This document shows, in pieces, positions 44,724 to 54,348 of a stretch of 64,000 nt of DNA (positions are counted from its first letter, which is position 1; the number at the start of each line of letters is the position of its first letter). Under the pieces are notes generated by a model. The model did no database searches and was not told where the DNA came from. It saw only the letters and a list, made by a program, of their open reading frames with translations. This DNA is from Maricaulis sp. Its GTDB lineage: Bacteria; Pseudomonadota; Alphaproteobacteria; Caulobacterales; Maricaulaceae. The stretch lies in contig JAEPND010000002.1 of NCBI GenBank assembly GCA_017643585.1, positions 62,001 through 126,000 of the forward strand, written 5' to 3'. A program made the position numbers and the translations under genes.

Positions 44724-44975
44724 ATGGCGATCGCGCTTCAGGCAATCATTCCCGGCGCAGCAGGTTCCCAGCGCAATCTGGTGCCCCACCGTTTCCGGGA
44801 CGGATTTTTCCGGGTTCAGCGCCCCGGGGACGATATCAGCTGTATTCATGTCGAGGATGTTCGCTCGGTCTGTCGTTACCTGCACAAGGGCTATCAACTG
44901 GCCATGAGCGCCGCAGACGGACACTCCATGCCGTCCTGGTTGCCGGCAGAACAGGTGAAGATCGCGATCCGCTAG
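44724..44975 (+). CDS. Small orphan protein of 83 residues
   Basis: ATG 44724 follows GAGGAG with six bases spacing, which makes translation likely. The product is soluble, with a short N-terminal hydrophobic stretch (MAIALQAIIPGAAGS) and a compact C-terminal part (DISCIHVEDVRSVCRYLHKG). I recognise no family. It is convergent with a WYL regulator and shares CTAG with it. Confidence 0.6.
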   Translation: MAIALQAIIPGAAGSQRNLVPHRFRDGFFRVQRPGDDISCIHVEDVRSVCRYLHKGYQLAMSAADGHSMPSWLPAEQVKIAIR

Positions 44976-45964
44976 GGCAGGCCCGGGAAATCGTCACGAC
45001 GATGCGGATTGACCAGTCGGGCGAGCTCTGCCGGTTCGATCACCTCCACCTGATCACCCCAGGCATAGAGATGCCAGCACATTTCCAGATGCCCGCTGGC
45101 TGTAAAACGAACATCCAGGCTGCCATCAGGGTTCGTCGTCATTTCCTGGTCCGGATGAAAACGATACCGGGCGGCGTGCGGGGCTGCTCTCGCTGAGAAA
45201 CGCCAATGCACTGGCTTGTATTCCGCATCCGCCTGGAACACGCCGAACGAGCGCGCGGCATAGTCGGCCAGGTTGAAATCGGGGTCGCGTACAAACCATT
45301 CCTCGGTGGTTGTTGCCTGCTCGATATCCTCGATCCTGAAATGACGCAGGTGATCATCTGCCCGCGCGGGGTCCCTGGCGATGAGATAGCGCCGCGTGCC
45401 CAGCAAGATGCCATAGGGTTCGATCGTGCGCTCCCGGGCTGTATCATCATTGCGACCGCGATAGCGGATCATCAGGCGAAACGGTCCTTTCAGGGCGGCG
45501 GCGATGGCCTGGTCAACGGCCGCGTTGCTGGCCGGGCGCGGGCCGGGGCGGGCGGCATGTCCCATGGCCTCGAGCAGGGCCTCCTCGTCCGCCTCCAGGC
45601 CGGCGCGCCGGCGGTCGGAGGTCAGCAGCTTCACGGAACTGCCCAGCTCGGACAGCAATTGTGCCTCGCTGCCCAGGCCCGCAGACGTCAGGGTTTCCTT
45701 GGCCAGCTCGAGCGCGGCCAGCTGGTCTGCGGTCGGTGCGAAAAACTCGGACACCTTGCCATGGGGAATACGCCAGCGCTTGTGCCCTTCGTAATCCACA
45801 TAGGCCTCTGCGTCCGGGAACAGGCTCTCAAGCGCCTGCGTCATGCGCTGGGCGGTTCGACGGACACATCCAAACGCATCCTCGATTTCGGCAAGCGACA
45901 CGCCCGTGCGACCATTGGCGAGGCGGGCAAGCTGTAAGAGATCAACGGCCTTGGCAAAGGACAT
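44972..45964 (-). CDS. WYL-domain transcriptional regulator
   Basis: 330 residues. The N-terminal winged helix-turn-helix (about 1-65; LARLANGRTGVSLAEIEDAF) is followed by a WYL domain (about 135-230; FRLMIRYRGRNDDTARERTI, EPYGILLGTRRYLIA) and a C-terminal WCX extension. WYL regulators bind nucleotide or RNA-type ligands and control DNA repair, phage defence and other genes. The ribosome site GGGAG precedes ATG 45964. No defence genes are adjacent, so its targets are unknown. Confidence 0.9.
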   Translation of the reverse strand: MSFAKAVDLLQLARLANGRTGVSLAEIEDAFGCVRRTAQRMTQALESLFPDAEAYVDYEGHKRWRIPHGKVSEFFAPTADQLAALELAKETLTSAGLGSEAQLLSELGSSVKLLTSDRRRAGLEADEEALLEAMGHAARPGPRPASNAAVDQAIAAALKGPFRLMIRYRGRNDDTARERTIEPYGILLGTRRYLIARDPARADDHLRHFRIEDIEQATTTEEWFVRDPDFNLADYAARSFGVFQADAEYKPVHWRFSARAAPHAARYRFHPDQEMTTNPDGSLDVRFTASGHLEMCWHLYAWGDQVEVIEPAELARLVNPHRRDDFPGLP

Positions 45965-46040
45965 GGTGCTAACTCCCTGGACTGGTGCAGCTTATCCGGA
46001 CTTGGTGATTCTTTAACCGGACTCACGCTTCACAGGCCGC

Positions 46041-46916
46041 ATGTCTGACAGCGAAGCCAATTCCGGTCCCAGTCGCAAACGTGCGGCCTTCATGGTCGTC
46101 GTGGCGGCGATCAGTCGTGCCATGGCGCGCGATGTCATGCTGTTTGCCGGAGGTGCCTCGTTTTTCGGCATGCTGGCCCTGTTTCCGGCCATCGCCCTGG
46201 CCATGTCAGTCTACGGTGTGGCATTTTCGATCGAGGACGCAGAGCGCCAATTCGCGCGTTTCGCCGAGATCATGCCTGCAGGGGCTCAGGATTTTGTGCT
46301 GGGTCAGATGTCACGGATCGCCGACGCACCAATTGCTGTTGTTTCGGCACAAGGCGCCCTGGCGCTCGCCATTGCACTGTTTGCCGCATCACGCGGTGTC
46401 AAAGCCCTGATCGCCGGCCTCAACCATCTGGCCGAGGACAAGGACATTCGCAATGTCATTCATTTCAACATTCTGGCCATGGTCGGCGTGTTGATCGGTG
46501 GTGCTTTGCTGACCCTGGCCAATCTGGCCGTGCTGATCATCCCGGTCGTCTTGGATCAGGTATTCGAGTTTCTCAACATCCCTGAACCCGACTTGGGTGT
46601 CCTGATCAATGAGTGGACTGCTGCCGGGCTGTCGATGTTCTTGGCGTTGGAGATGCTTTACCGGCTGACCATGCGCAAACGCGAACAGGCGGTGACCTGG
46701 CGGGCCTCGACAACCGCGGCGCTGGTCGCGACCGGATTATGGCTCGGTTTGTCGAAGGGTTTTTCAACTTATGTCACTGAAGTGATCGATTTTAGCGTCT
46801 ATGGATCACTTGGCGCTCTTGTCGTCTTCCTCTTGTGGATTTATTGGAGCGCATATGCCGTTTTCTTTGGTGGTGCTCTGGCGATTGAAATCGACGGTCG
46901 GCACCTCGGCAGATAA
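46041..46916 (+). CDS. YihY/UPF0761 (BrkB-like) integral membrane protein
   Basis: 291 residues with about six transmembrane helices. The family signature includes DVMLFAGGASFFGMLALFPAI near residue 30, AASRGVKALIAGLNHLAED, and the C-terminal GSLGALVVFLLWIYWSAYAVFFGGAL. Members were once called ribonuclease BN, but the function is unresolved. The gene is divergent from the WYL regulator with a 76-base gap. Confidence 0.92.
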   Translation: MSDSEANSGPSRKRAAFMVVVAAISRAMARDVMLFAGGASFFGMLALFPAIALAMSVYGVAFSIEDAERQFARFAEIMPAGAQDFVLGQMSRIADAPIAVVSAQGALALAIALFAASRGVKALIAGLNHLAEDKDIRNVIHFNILAMVGVLIGGALLTLANLAVLIIPVVLDQVFEFLNIPEPDLGVLINEWTAAGLSMFLALEMLYRLTMRKREQAVTWRASTTAALVATGLWLGLSKGFSTYVTEVIDFSVYGSLGALVVFLLWIYWSAYAVFFGGALAIEIDGRHLGR

Positions 46917-46997
46917 AATGGCATGTCTCTTCCGCTGGTGTTCTTCGCACCTGCAGTATAAACATGAACCAGTTATCAACTTTGAACTGAGGTCCTC

Positions 46998-47702
46998 ATG
47001 AACAAGGTATATCCTGATGCCAAAGCCGCTCTGGACGGCTTGGTGTTCGACGGGATGACGATCATGGCCGGAGGTTTCGGCCTTTGCGGTATCCCAGAAA
47101 ACTCCATCGCAGCGCTGCACGACACCGGTGTGAAGGACCTGACGGTGATTTCCAACAATTGCGGCGTTGACGGTTTCGGCCTCGGCGTGCTGCTGGACGC
47201 CAAGCAGATCAAGAAAATGGTCTCCTCCTATGTTGGCGAGAACAAGGAGTTCGAGCGCCAGTATCTGGAAGGCGAGCTGGAGCTGGAATTCAACCCGCAG
47301 GGCACGTTGGCGGAGCGCATTCGTGCCGGCGGCGCGGGCATTCCCGGCTTTTTCACCAAGACAGGTGTCGGCACTCTGATCGCAGAGGGCAAGGAACACC
47401 GCGAGTTCGACGGTGAGACCTACATCATGGAAACCGGCCTGACGGCTGACGTCGCCATCGTCAAGGCATGGAAAGCGGATCCGCAGGGCAATCTGATGTT
47501 CCGCAAGACGGCACGTAATTTCAATCCGATGATGGCAACGGCGGGCAAGATCACCATCGCCGAGGTCGAAGAGGTTGTGGGTCTGGGCGAGCTGGATCCG
47601 GATCAGATCCACACGCCGGGCATTTTTGTCCAGCGCATCGTCAAGGGCGAGTTTGAAAAGCGCATCGAGCAGCGCACCATTCGTGAGCGGGAGAACGCAT
47701 AA
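46998..47702 (+). CDS. scoA: 3-oxoacid CoA-transferase subunit A
   Basis: 234 residues. Together with subunit B it moves CoA from succinyl-CoA to acetoacetate. Seen: the N-terminal [28 protein letters not shown] segment, [20 protein letters not shown] and [20 protein letters not shown] of this gene and ATG of subunit B share one base (47702). The enzyme may connect ketone bodies with PHA turnover. Confidence 0.93.
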   Translation: MNKVYPDAKAALDGLVFDGMTIMAGGFGLCGIPENSIAALHDTGVKDLTVISNNCGVDGFGLGVLLDAKQIKKMVSSYVGENKEFERQYLEGELELEFNPQGTLAERIRAGGAGIPGFFTKTGVGTLIAEGKEHREFDGETYIMETGLTADVAIVKAWKADPQGNLMFRKTARNFNPMMATAGKITIAEVEEVVGLGELDPDQIHTPGIFVQRIVKGEFEKRIEQRTIRERENA

Positions 47703-48361
47703 TGGCCTGGACACGTGATGAAATGGCAGCGCGTGCTGCCCTGGAACTCGAAGACGGTTTCTACGTCAATCTTGGCATTGGTATCCCGACGCTTGTCGCC
47801 AACCATATTCCCGACGGGATTGACGTCACCCTGCAGTCGGAAAACGGCATGCTGGGCATGGGCCCGTTCCCGTTTGATGACGAGGTTGATGCCGATCTGA
47901 TCAATGCCGGCAAGCAGACGATCACCGAGCTTCGCCGCACCAGCTATTTCTCTTCTGCAGACAGTTTCGCGATGATCCGCGGCGGCCATATCGATTTGTC
48001 GATCCTGGGCGCGATGGAGATCTCCGAAGACGGCGATATCGCCAACTGGATGATCCCGGGCAAGCTGGTCAAGGGTATGGGCGGTGCCATGGACCTGGTC
48101 GCGGGCGTCAAGCGCGTGGTTGTGATCATGGATCACGCCAACAAGCGCGGCGAACCCAAGCTACTCAAGGAATGCTCCTTGCCGCTGACCGGCAAGAACT
48201 GCGTTCACCGCATCATTACGACGCTCGGCGTGTTCGATGTGAAGGATGACGGGCTGGAGCTCATCGAGCTGGCGCCCGGCGCGACGCTGGACCTCATCAA
48301 GGAACAGACGGAAGCCAAATACACGGTGTCCGCACAGCTGGTTTCCCACGAACCGGCTTGA
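47702..48361 (+). CDS. scoB: 3-oxoacid CoA-transferase subunit B
   Basis: 219 residues. Catalytic Glu47 sits in LQSENGMLG, and [15 protein letters not shown] and [19 protein letters not shown] are subunit-B markers, with [18 protein letters not shown] in the second half. It is translationally coupled to subunit A. A 11-bp stem hairpin follows 13 bases after the stop. Confidence 0.93.
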   Translation: MAWTRDEMAARAALELEDGFYVNLGIGIPTLVANHIPDGIDVTLQSENGMLGMGPFPFDDEVDADLINAGKQTITELRRTSYFSSADSFAMIRGGHIDLSILGAMEISEDGDIANWMIPGKLVKGMGGAMDLVAGVKRVVVIMDHANKRGEPKLLKECSLPLTGKNCVHRIITTLGVFDVKDDGLELIELAPGATLDLIKEQTEAKYTVSAQLVSHEPA

Positions 48362-48374
48362 TGACAGAATGCTC

Positions 48375-48402
48375 AGGCGGTTCACAGCCATGTGAGCCGC
48401 CT
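48375..48402 (+). terminator. Hairpin after scoB, possible terminator
   Basis: AGGCGGTTCAC (48375-48385) pairs with GTGAGCCGCCT (48392-48402), one G-T wobble, six-base loop. The following bases lack a full T-run, so termination may be weak or factor-dependent. Confidence 0.5.
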
Positions 48403-48470
48403 AAGCAAGGTTTAATACCCCTAGACATTTAACGTGTTATGAGGTGCGTCGGCTATGCGAGGAGCCAGAC

Positions 48471-51400
48471 ATGCCTTTAACGCGACTTTCCCTGAATAAT
48501 CCGGCTGCGGTTTTTTGTTGTCATTGCGCTGATTGCCCTGGCAGGCCTGGTTGCGTTCAGTCGACTCCCCATCCAGCTTTTCCCGGATATCGAACGGCCC
48601 CAGGTCAATATTTCGACGTTTTGGCGATCAGCCTCTCCGTTGGAGATGGAGTCCGAGATCATCGAGCCGCAGGAGCAGGCGCTTGCCGGTCTTCCCGGTC
48701 TGGAGGAAATGCGCGTCTTTGCCGGTGAAGGAAATGCCTTCATCAATCTGACCTTCGCGGTCGATACGGACATGACGCAAACCGCGATCGAAATTTCCAA
48801 CCGATTGTCACAGTCTCCTCCTCTGCCGCGCGACGCCATCGGCCCCAATATCGGATCGTTTGGCGGTGATGCGCAGCAAAGCCTGATCTGGTTTTTTCTT
48901 CAGGCCTTGCCCGGCAACCCCGAGGACATCCACGAGTATTCTGGCTTCGTCAGCGACACGATCATCCCGCGACTGGAAGGGATACCCGGCGTCGCAAGCG
49001 TACAGGTGGGCTGGGGGCTTCGCCCCGAGGAGCTGCAGATCACGGTTGATCCCTATCGCGCTGCGGCTCTGGGCGTGACGCTGCCACAGATCAGTGCGGC
49101 GATTGCCAACAATTCCGATGTCTCCGGTGGCAATGCCGAGATCGGCCGACGCTCTTATCAGATGCGGTTCGAGGGAGAATTCGATCCGCTTGAGATGGGC
49201 GAGTTAGTCATCGACTGGCGCGATGGCAGCCCTGTGCGCCTGAACGATGTGGCCGAAGTCGAGGTCGCGTTCGGAGAGGCCAATAACTTTACCTATCAAA
49301 ACGCCAATCCGGCGATGGGTATCGAAGTCCGCCGTCAGCAGGGCGCGAACGTCCTGGCTTCTCTTGAAGCCGTTAAAGCCGAGGTTGATCGTATCAATGA
49401 GGACCTTCTGGCCGACCGACAGCTGGTCATGGCTCCGTCATTCGACGCCTCTGTATTCATCAATCGAGCAATCGACCTGGTGGTTGTAAATCTCTTCCTG
49501 GGTGTCGGTCTGGCCGTTTTTGGCCTCTGGCTGTTCCTGCGCAGGATGCGAGCGACGATCATCATCTCCGCTGCCATCCCGGTCTGCCTGCTCTCGACGC
49601 TGATCGTATTGTATCTGTTTGGTCGAACCCTGAACGTGATTTCTCTGGCCGGCCTGGCCTTTGCGACCGGCATGGTGATGGATGCCGCCATTGTGGTACT
49701 CGAAAACATCATCCGTCGTCGCGAAGCAGGCGAAGACAGCCACTCCGCCTCGCAGTAGGGAGCATCCCAGGTCTGGGGCGCGCTACTGGCCTCGACGGTG
49801 ACAACGGTCGCTATTTTTCTTCCGCTGATCTTCGTTCGCGATGTCGAGGGGCAGCTGTTCGCAGATCTGGCTCTGACCATTGCCGTCGGGGTCGGGCTTT
49901 CCATGATTGTCGCCGTCACAATCCTGCCGGTCGCGGTCAAGCAATTCGTCCGGGATCGCAAGACGCAGACGGAACAACCGCTCCTGAACCGTGTCGCGGA
50001 TGGCGTCATGTGGCTGTCCAACACCCCACGCCAGCGTTTGGCTCTGGCAGCGGCCTTGATCCTCTTGCCCTGTGCGATGGCGTGGTGGTTCAAGCCGGAC
50101 CAGGGTTATCTGCCCGAAGTGAAGCGTGATGCCGTCGATGCATTCTGGATTTTTCCACCAGGCACGAATATCGAATGGATCGAGGAAGAAGTTGCCTTGC
50201 GCATCGTCGAACGCCTCGAACCTTACATGTCTGGCGAACAAGAACCGCGACTTCGTAACTACTATTTCGGGACATTCCCTGGGGGCAGTGGCGCCACTGC
50301 AGGTATCCGTGTTGCTGATCAGTCGCGCGTGCAGGAACTGGAACAGATCGTTCGCGAGGAGATTATCGGCGGCATTCCCGACGTCGTCTTCAGCTCGGCG
50401 CAACAGGGCAATCTGTTCGGTGGCTTCCAGCAAGGCGGTGGTATCCAGGTCAATATCCAGTCCGCAGATCCGGACGCGCGAGCAAGAGCCGTGAATGTCG
50501 GCTTGTCGATGCTGCGGGAACGTTTCCCTGGTATCAACATCAACGCCAATCCGCCACCACGGGCGACTCAGCCTCGGCTGACGATGGTGCCCAATGACCG
50601 GCGTATCCAGGAAGCCGGCTGGGCCCGGCGCAATGTCGCGAGCATGATTGCCATGCTCGGTGACGGTCAGTTCATTGGCGAGTATTTCGATGGCGATAGC
50701 CGCATGAACATGATCCTGCGGACGGAAGGCTGGGAAACGCCCGACGAGCTCGCCGGTTTGCCGATTGCGACGCCGACCGGAGCAGTCGTGCCGCTGGGTG
50801 ATCTGGTCAGCGCACGCGAGGAAGTCGGGGTCGGCGGTATTCAGCGGCTCAATCGTCGTCGGACAGTGACCATCAACATCAATCAGCCCGATGATCTGAC
50901 CCTGGGGGAGATCGTCGACGTCATCCAGAACGAGGTCGAGCCGGCGATCATGGCCGAGCTGTCAACGTCAGGCTCTGTGACCTATGGCGGCAGCGCCGAC
51001 AGCCTGCAGCGTGCGAACGAAACCATGTTGATGAATCTCGCCATGGCGCTGGTCGTACTGTTCATGATCCTGGCGGGTCTTTTCCGGTCGCTGCGCGATG
51101 CGCTGCTGGTGCTGGTGTCCATTCCACTGGCTGCTGTCGGCGGGGTGATCCTCCTTGCCATACTGGACCTGTTCGTGACCCAGCCGCTCGACCTGTTGAC
51201 CCAGATGGGCTTCCTGATCCTGCTGGGCCTGGTCATCAACAACGCCATCCTGCTGGTTGATCAGACCCGCCAAGGCGAGCGGTCCGGGCTGGCCCGCCGC
51301 GACGCAGTCGAACAGGCCCTGCGCATGCGGCTGCGCCCGTTCTTCATGTCGACCATGACCAGCCTGCTGGGCATGCTGCCCGTGCTGCTCAATCCCGGGC

Positions 51401-51561
51401 CCGGCAGTGTCATCTATCGCGGCCTGGCGGCCGCCATTGTTGGCGGAATGACCGTCAGCCTCATCTTCACGCTTATTCTCATTCCCTGTCTTCTGCGCCT
51501 TGGGGAAGGGCGCCGGGAACTGGCCATTTCTGGTGCGACGTCTTCGCAGCCGGCTGAATAA
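48471..51561 (+). pseudogene. RND-type efflux permease (AcrB/MexB family), frameshift plus amber stop
   Basis: The gene starts at ATG 48471 with AGGAG upstream and reads MPLTRLSLNNPAAVF, then leaves frame at a run of six Ts (48509-48514). Removing one T restores FVVIALIALAGLVAFSRLPI. From about 48515 the frame is open with porter-domain sequence up to an in-frame TAG at 49756-49758, in the middle of helix-flanking sequence SASQ-stop-GASQVWGALL. The same frame then continues to 51561 with TTVAIFLPLIFV, FLILLGLVINNAILLVDQTR and GGMTVSLIFTLILIPCLLRL. Two lesions point to a decayed gene; its adaptor gene next door is intact. Confidence 0.87.
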
Positions 51562-51572
51562 AGGGACAGACC

Positions 51573-52643
51573 ATGTTCAATCCTCTTCGCACGGGCGCAA
51601 TCGCAAGCCTGGTTTTCGGCGGCCTTCTGACCCTGTCCACTCCGGCGCTGGCCCAGAACGGCCCGCCACCCGCCATTGTGCGCATGGGCGATATCGTCGA
51701 GCTCGACATGGCCCGCACCATCACCACGCCTGCCAGGGTGATCGCGCGTAATGATGCCCGCATTGCTGCGGAAGCCTCCGGACGCATCATCATGATAGCC
51801 GAGCCGGGAGCGTTTATCGAAGCCGGTGGCGTGATCGCACAACTGGATAATCGACAGGCCTGCATCCAGCTGGACGATGCCCGGGCGAACCTGGCGCGGT
51901 CGACCGCCAATGCCAGCTACCAACAGGCGGAAGCGGAACGCTTCGCCCGTCTCGCGGAGAATGGCACAGTGCCGGCGACGCGCTTGCGGGAAGTTGAACT
52001 GGCGCGGGACCTGGCCCTGCAGGACCAGCGCCAGGCGCGCGCCAACATGCAACGCGCGGAGCTGGAGCTCGAGCGTACGCAAATTCTTGCACCTTTTGCC
52101 GGGCGCGTGGCGGAGCGTCTGATCGAGGTGGATGAACTGTCTGCACCCGGGCGTGAAATCGCCCGGCTGGTGGACACAGAGCACACTGAGGCGATCGCCA
52201 TGGCGCCGGTAGCCATCGCGCCTTACCTGCAGGTCGGTCAGACGGTTTCGGTATCGCTGAGCGAAGGCGAAAGCATCCAGGCACCCATTCGGGCCATCAT
52301 CCCGGTCGGCGATGCGGTATCACGGACGTTCGAGGTGCGGATCGATCTGGAAGGTACAGGATGGCTGGTCGGGTCTGCGGCCCGTGCAGCTTTCCCGGCG
52401 GAAACCCCGCGCTCGCAGATGGCGGCACCCTATGACGCGGTTATCCTGCGTGCGAACGGGTCGTTTGTCTTCACGGTCGATGCCGAGAACAGCGCCCACC
52501 AGGTCCCGGTTGAAACCGGTGTGCGCTCAGGCGGCTTCATTGCCATTGAAGGCGAGATCGAGAGCGGTCAGCGCGTGGTGGTGTCCGGCGCGGAAACGCT
52601 CAGCGAGGGTCGCCCGGTGCAGGAACAGCAGGACGACGCCTAG
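51573..52643 (+). CDS. RND efflux membrane-fusion (adaptor) protein
   Basis: 356 residues with a signal peptide (GGLLTLSTPALAQ). The order is beta-barrel/lipoyl/coiled-coil hairpin/lipoyl/beta-barrel: AAEASGRIIMIAEPGAFIEAGG begins the lipoyl part, LDDARANLARSTANASYQQAEAERF-like helices form the coiled coil, and ILAPFAGRVAERLIEVDE returns to lipoyl. It links the inner-membrane pump to an outer-membrane channel. No TolC gene is adjacent. It follows the broken permease by 11 bases and may have lost its partner. Confidence 0.9.
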   Translation: MFNPLRTGAIASLVFGGLLTLSTPALAQNGPPPAIVRMGDIVELDMARTITTPARVIARNDARIAAEASGRIIMIAEPGAFIEAGGVIAQLDNRQACIQLDDARANLARSTANASYQQAEAERFARLAENGTVPATRLREVELARDLALQDQRQARANMQRAELELERTQILAPFAGRVAERLIEVDELSAPGREIARLVDTEHTEAIAMAPVAIAPYLQVGQTVSVSLSEGESIQAPIRAIIPVGDAVSRTFEVRIDLEGTGWLVGSAARAAFPAETPRSQMAAPYDAVILRANGSFVFTVDAENSAHQVPVETGVRSGGFIAIEGEIESGQRVVVSGAETLSEGRPVQEQQDDA

Positions 52644-52646
52644 TCG

Positions 52647-54026
52647 TCAGCACTCAACGACGTTGACAGCTAGGCCGCCCTGGCTGGTTTCCTTGTACTT
52701 TTCCATCATGTCTAGGCCGGTCTGGCGCATAGTCTCGATGACCTGGTCCAGCGAGACTTTCATGTCCTCGGAATTGGCCCTGAGGGCGAGGCGAGCGGCG
52801 TCGATTGCCTTGATGGCGCCGATGGCATTGCGTTCGATGCAGGGCACCTGCACCAGTCCACCAACAGGATCGCAGGTCAAACCCAGATTGTGCTCCATAC
52901 CGATCTCGGCGGCATCTTCGATCTGGTGATTGTCGGCGCCCATGGCAGCCGCCAGGGCGCCTGCAGCCATCGAGCAGGCGACGCCCACTTCGCCCTGACA
53001 TCCCGCTTCGGCACCGGAGATGGAAGCGTTCTTCTTGTACAGCGAACCGATGGCTGCTGCGGTCAGGAAAAAGCGTTGCAGTGCTTCCTCGTCGTCGGGA
53101 TCACGATGATAACGATCGAAATAGCGCGCAACGGCAGGAATGATGCCGGCAGCGCCATTGGTGGGAGCCGTAACGACGCGACCGCCTGCGGCATTTTCCT
53201 CGTTTACGGCCATGGCCCAGAGGTTGATCCAGTCCATTGGCGCCAGCGGGTCATCCGTCGGGTTTTTCGCCTCTTCCTTGAGGTCCCGAAACATTTTGGG
53301 CGCACGGCGTTTGACATTTAGTCCGCCGGGGAGGATGCCGTCCTGGCGCAGACCGCGATCGATGCAGTCCTCCATGGTCCGCCACAGACCTTCTATGCCG
53401 GCACGGATCGTGTCTTCCGGCAGGAAGGCCCGTTCGTTCTCCAGCATGATCCGGTGAATGGAGAGCCCGGTACGCTCGCCGATATCCAGCAATTCCTGGG
53501 CGGAGTTGAAGGGGTAGGGCTCGCCTTCCTTTACATCCGCCGCGGAATTACGTCCGGCATCGTGCTCGTCAATAACAAAGCCGCCGCCGATGGAATACCA
53601 GATCTCCTCGCGCAGCAGGTCTTCGCCCGGTCCGAACACCCTGAATTTCAGAGCGTTGGAGTGGAAGGGCAGTCGAATATCCCCGCGAAAATCCAGATCC
53701 TGCTTCTCGACGAACGGGATCTCCCGGCCATTGGCCAGCTTGAGCGTGTTTTCCTGCCGGATCCGGGCGAGGCGGTCAGGAACGGTGTCCGGGTTGAGCT
53801 TGGCGGGGTCATTGCCTTCCAAGCCCAGCAGAACCGCAGTGTCGGTGCCGTGTCCCAGTCCGGTCAGGGCGAGAGATCCGTAAAGCTCGGTCTCGATCCG
53901 GGCAATATCGAGCCCGTCCGCAATTGCGCGATCCATGAAGACCTTTCCCGCCTTCATGGGGCCGACCGTATGCGAGCTTGACGGGCCTATTCCGATCTTG
54001 AACAGGTCAAAGACACCAAAATGCAT
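52647..54026 (-). CDS. sdaA: L-serine ammonia-lyase (iron-sulfur type)
   Basis: 459 residues. It deaminates L-serine to pyruvate using a 4Fe-4S cluster. The beta-domain starts DLFKIGIGPSSSHTVGPMKA; the alpha-domain has TAPTNGAAGIIPAVARYF and cluster cysteines in GCQGEVGVACSMAAGAL and LTCDPVGGLVQVPCIERN. It lies 15 bases after a stand-alone RAM protein, suggesting joint expression and possible amino-acid sensing. Confidence 0.96.
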   Translation of the reverse strand: MHFGVFDLFKIGIGPSSSHTVGPMKAGKVFMDRAIADGLDIARIETELYGSLALTGLGHGTDTAVLLGLEGNDPAKLNPDTVPDRLARIRQENTLKLANGREIPFVEKQDLDFRGDIRLPFHSNALKFRVFGPGEDLLREEIWYSIGGGFVIDEHDAGRNSAADVKEGEPYPFNSAQELLDIGERTGLSIHRIMLENERAFLPEDTIRAGIEGLWRTMEDCIDRGLRQDGILPGGLNVKRRAPKMFRDLKEEAKNPTDDPLAPMDWINLWAMAVNEENAAGGRVVTAPTNGAAGIIPAVARYFDRYHRDPDDEEALQRFFLTAAAIGSLYKKNASISGAEAGCQGEVGVACSMAAGALAAAMGADNHQIEDAAEIGMEHNLGLTCDPVGGLVQVPCIERNAIGAIKAIDAARLALRANSEDMKVSLDQVIETMRQTGLDMMEKYKETSQGGLAVNVVEC

Positions 54027-54041
54027 GTTTCAGTCCTGAAT

Positions 54042-54308
54042 TCAGCCGTCGCCGAGGCCGCGGTCGCGGGTGAAGGCGTTAAAGCAGATGATGGTCTGCG
54101 TGTCCTTGATACCCGAGATTGTCTGAACCTTCTGGTTCACGAAGCGGCCGATATCGGCATCGTCCGAGAGCGTGAACTGGGCGAGCAGGTCAAACGCGCC
54201 TGAAATCGAGTGCACCATCGGCGCCTCGTCGAGATTGTCGACCAGCGCGGCCGCGACGTCATAGGTCCGGCCAAGCTCGCATTTGATGAAGACGTAAAAC
54301 TGGCGCAT
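54042..54308 (-). CDS. Stand-alone RAM (Lrp/AsnC ligand-binding) domain protein
   Basis: 88 residues with only the effector-binding half of an Lrp/AsnC regulator: FYVFIKCELGRTYDVAAAL, GAFDLLAQFTLSDDADIG and VQTISGIKDTQTIICFNAF. No DNA-binding domain. The ATG at 54308 is preceded by GGGGAG; upstream frame to 54443 lies over the CoA-ligase end. SraA-like RAM proteins bind amino acids and may sense substrates. Position between the aryl-CoA ligase and serine dehydratase genes suggests ligand sensing for one of them. Confidence 0.85.
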   Translation of the reverse strand: MRQFYVFIKCELGRTYDVAAALVDNLDEAPMVHSISGAFDLLAQFTLSDDADIGRFVNQKVQTISGIKDTQTIICFNAFTRDRGLGDG

Positions 54309-54348
54309 CTCGCTCCCCTCGAAGGTTGAATCACGCCAAACTAGTACG

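Noticed and set aside
44510..44725. 71-codon minus-strand frame in the 44.4-44.7 kb gap
   Set aside because: No ribosome site or resemblance; overlaps a gene start on the other strand.
44972..45964. WYL regulator as part of a phage-defence island
   Set aside because: Neighbours are a membrane protein, a pentapeptide protein and housekeeping genes; no nuclease, toxin or defence gene lies nearby.
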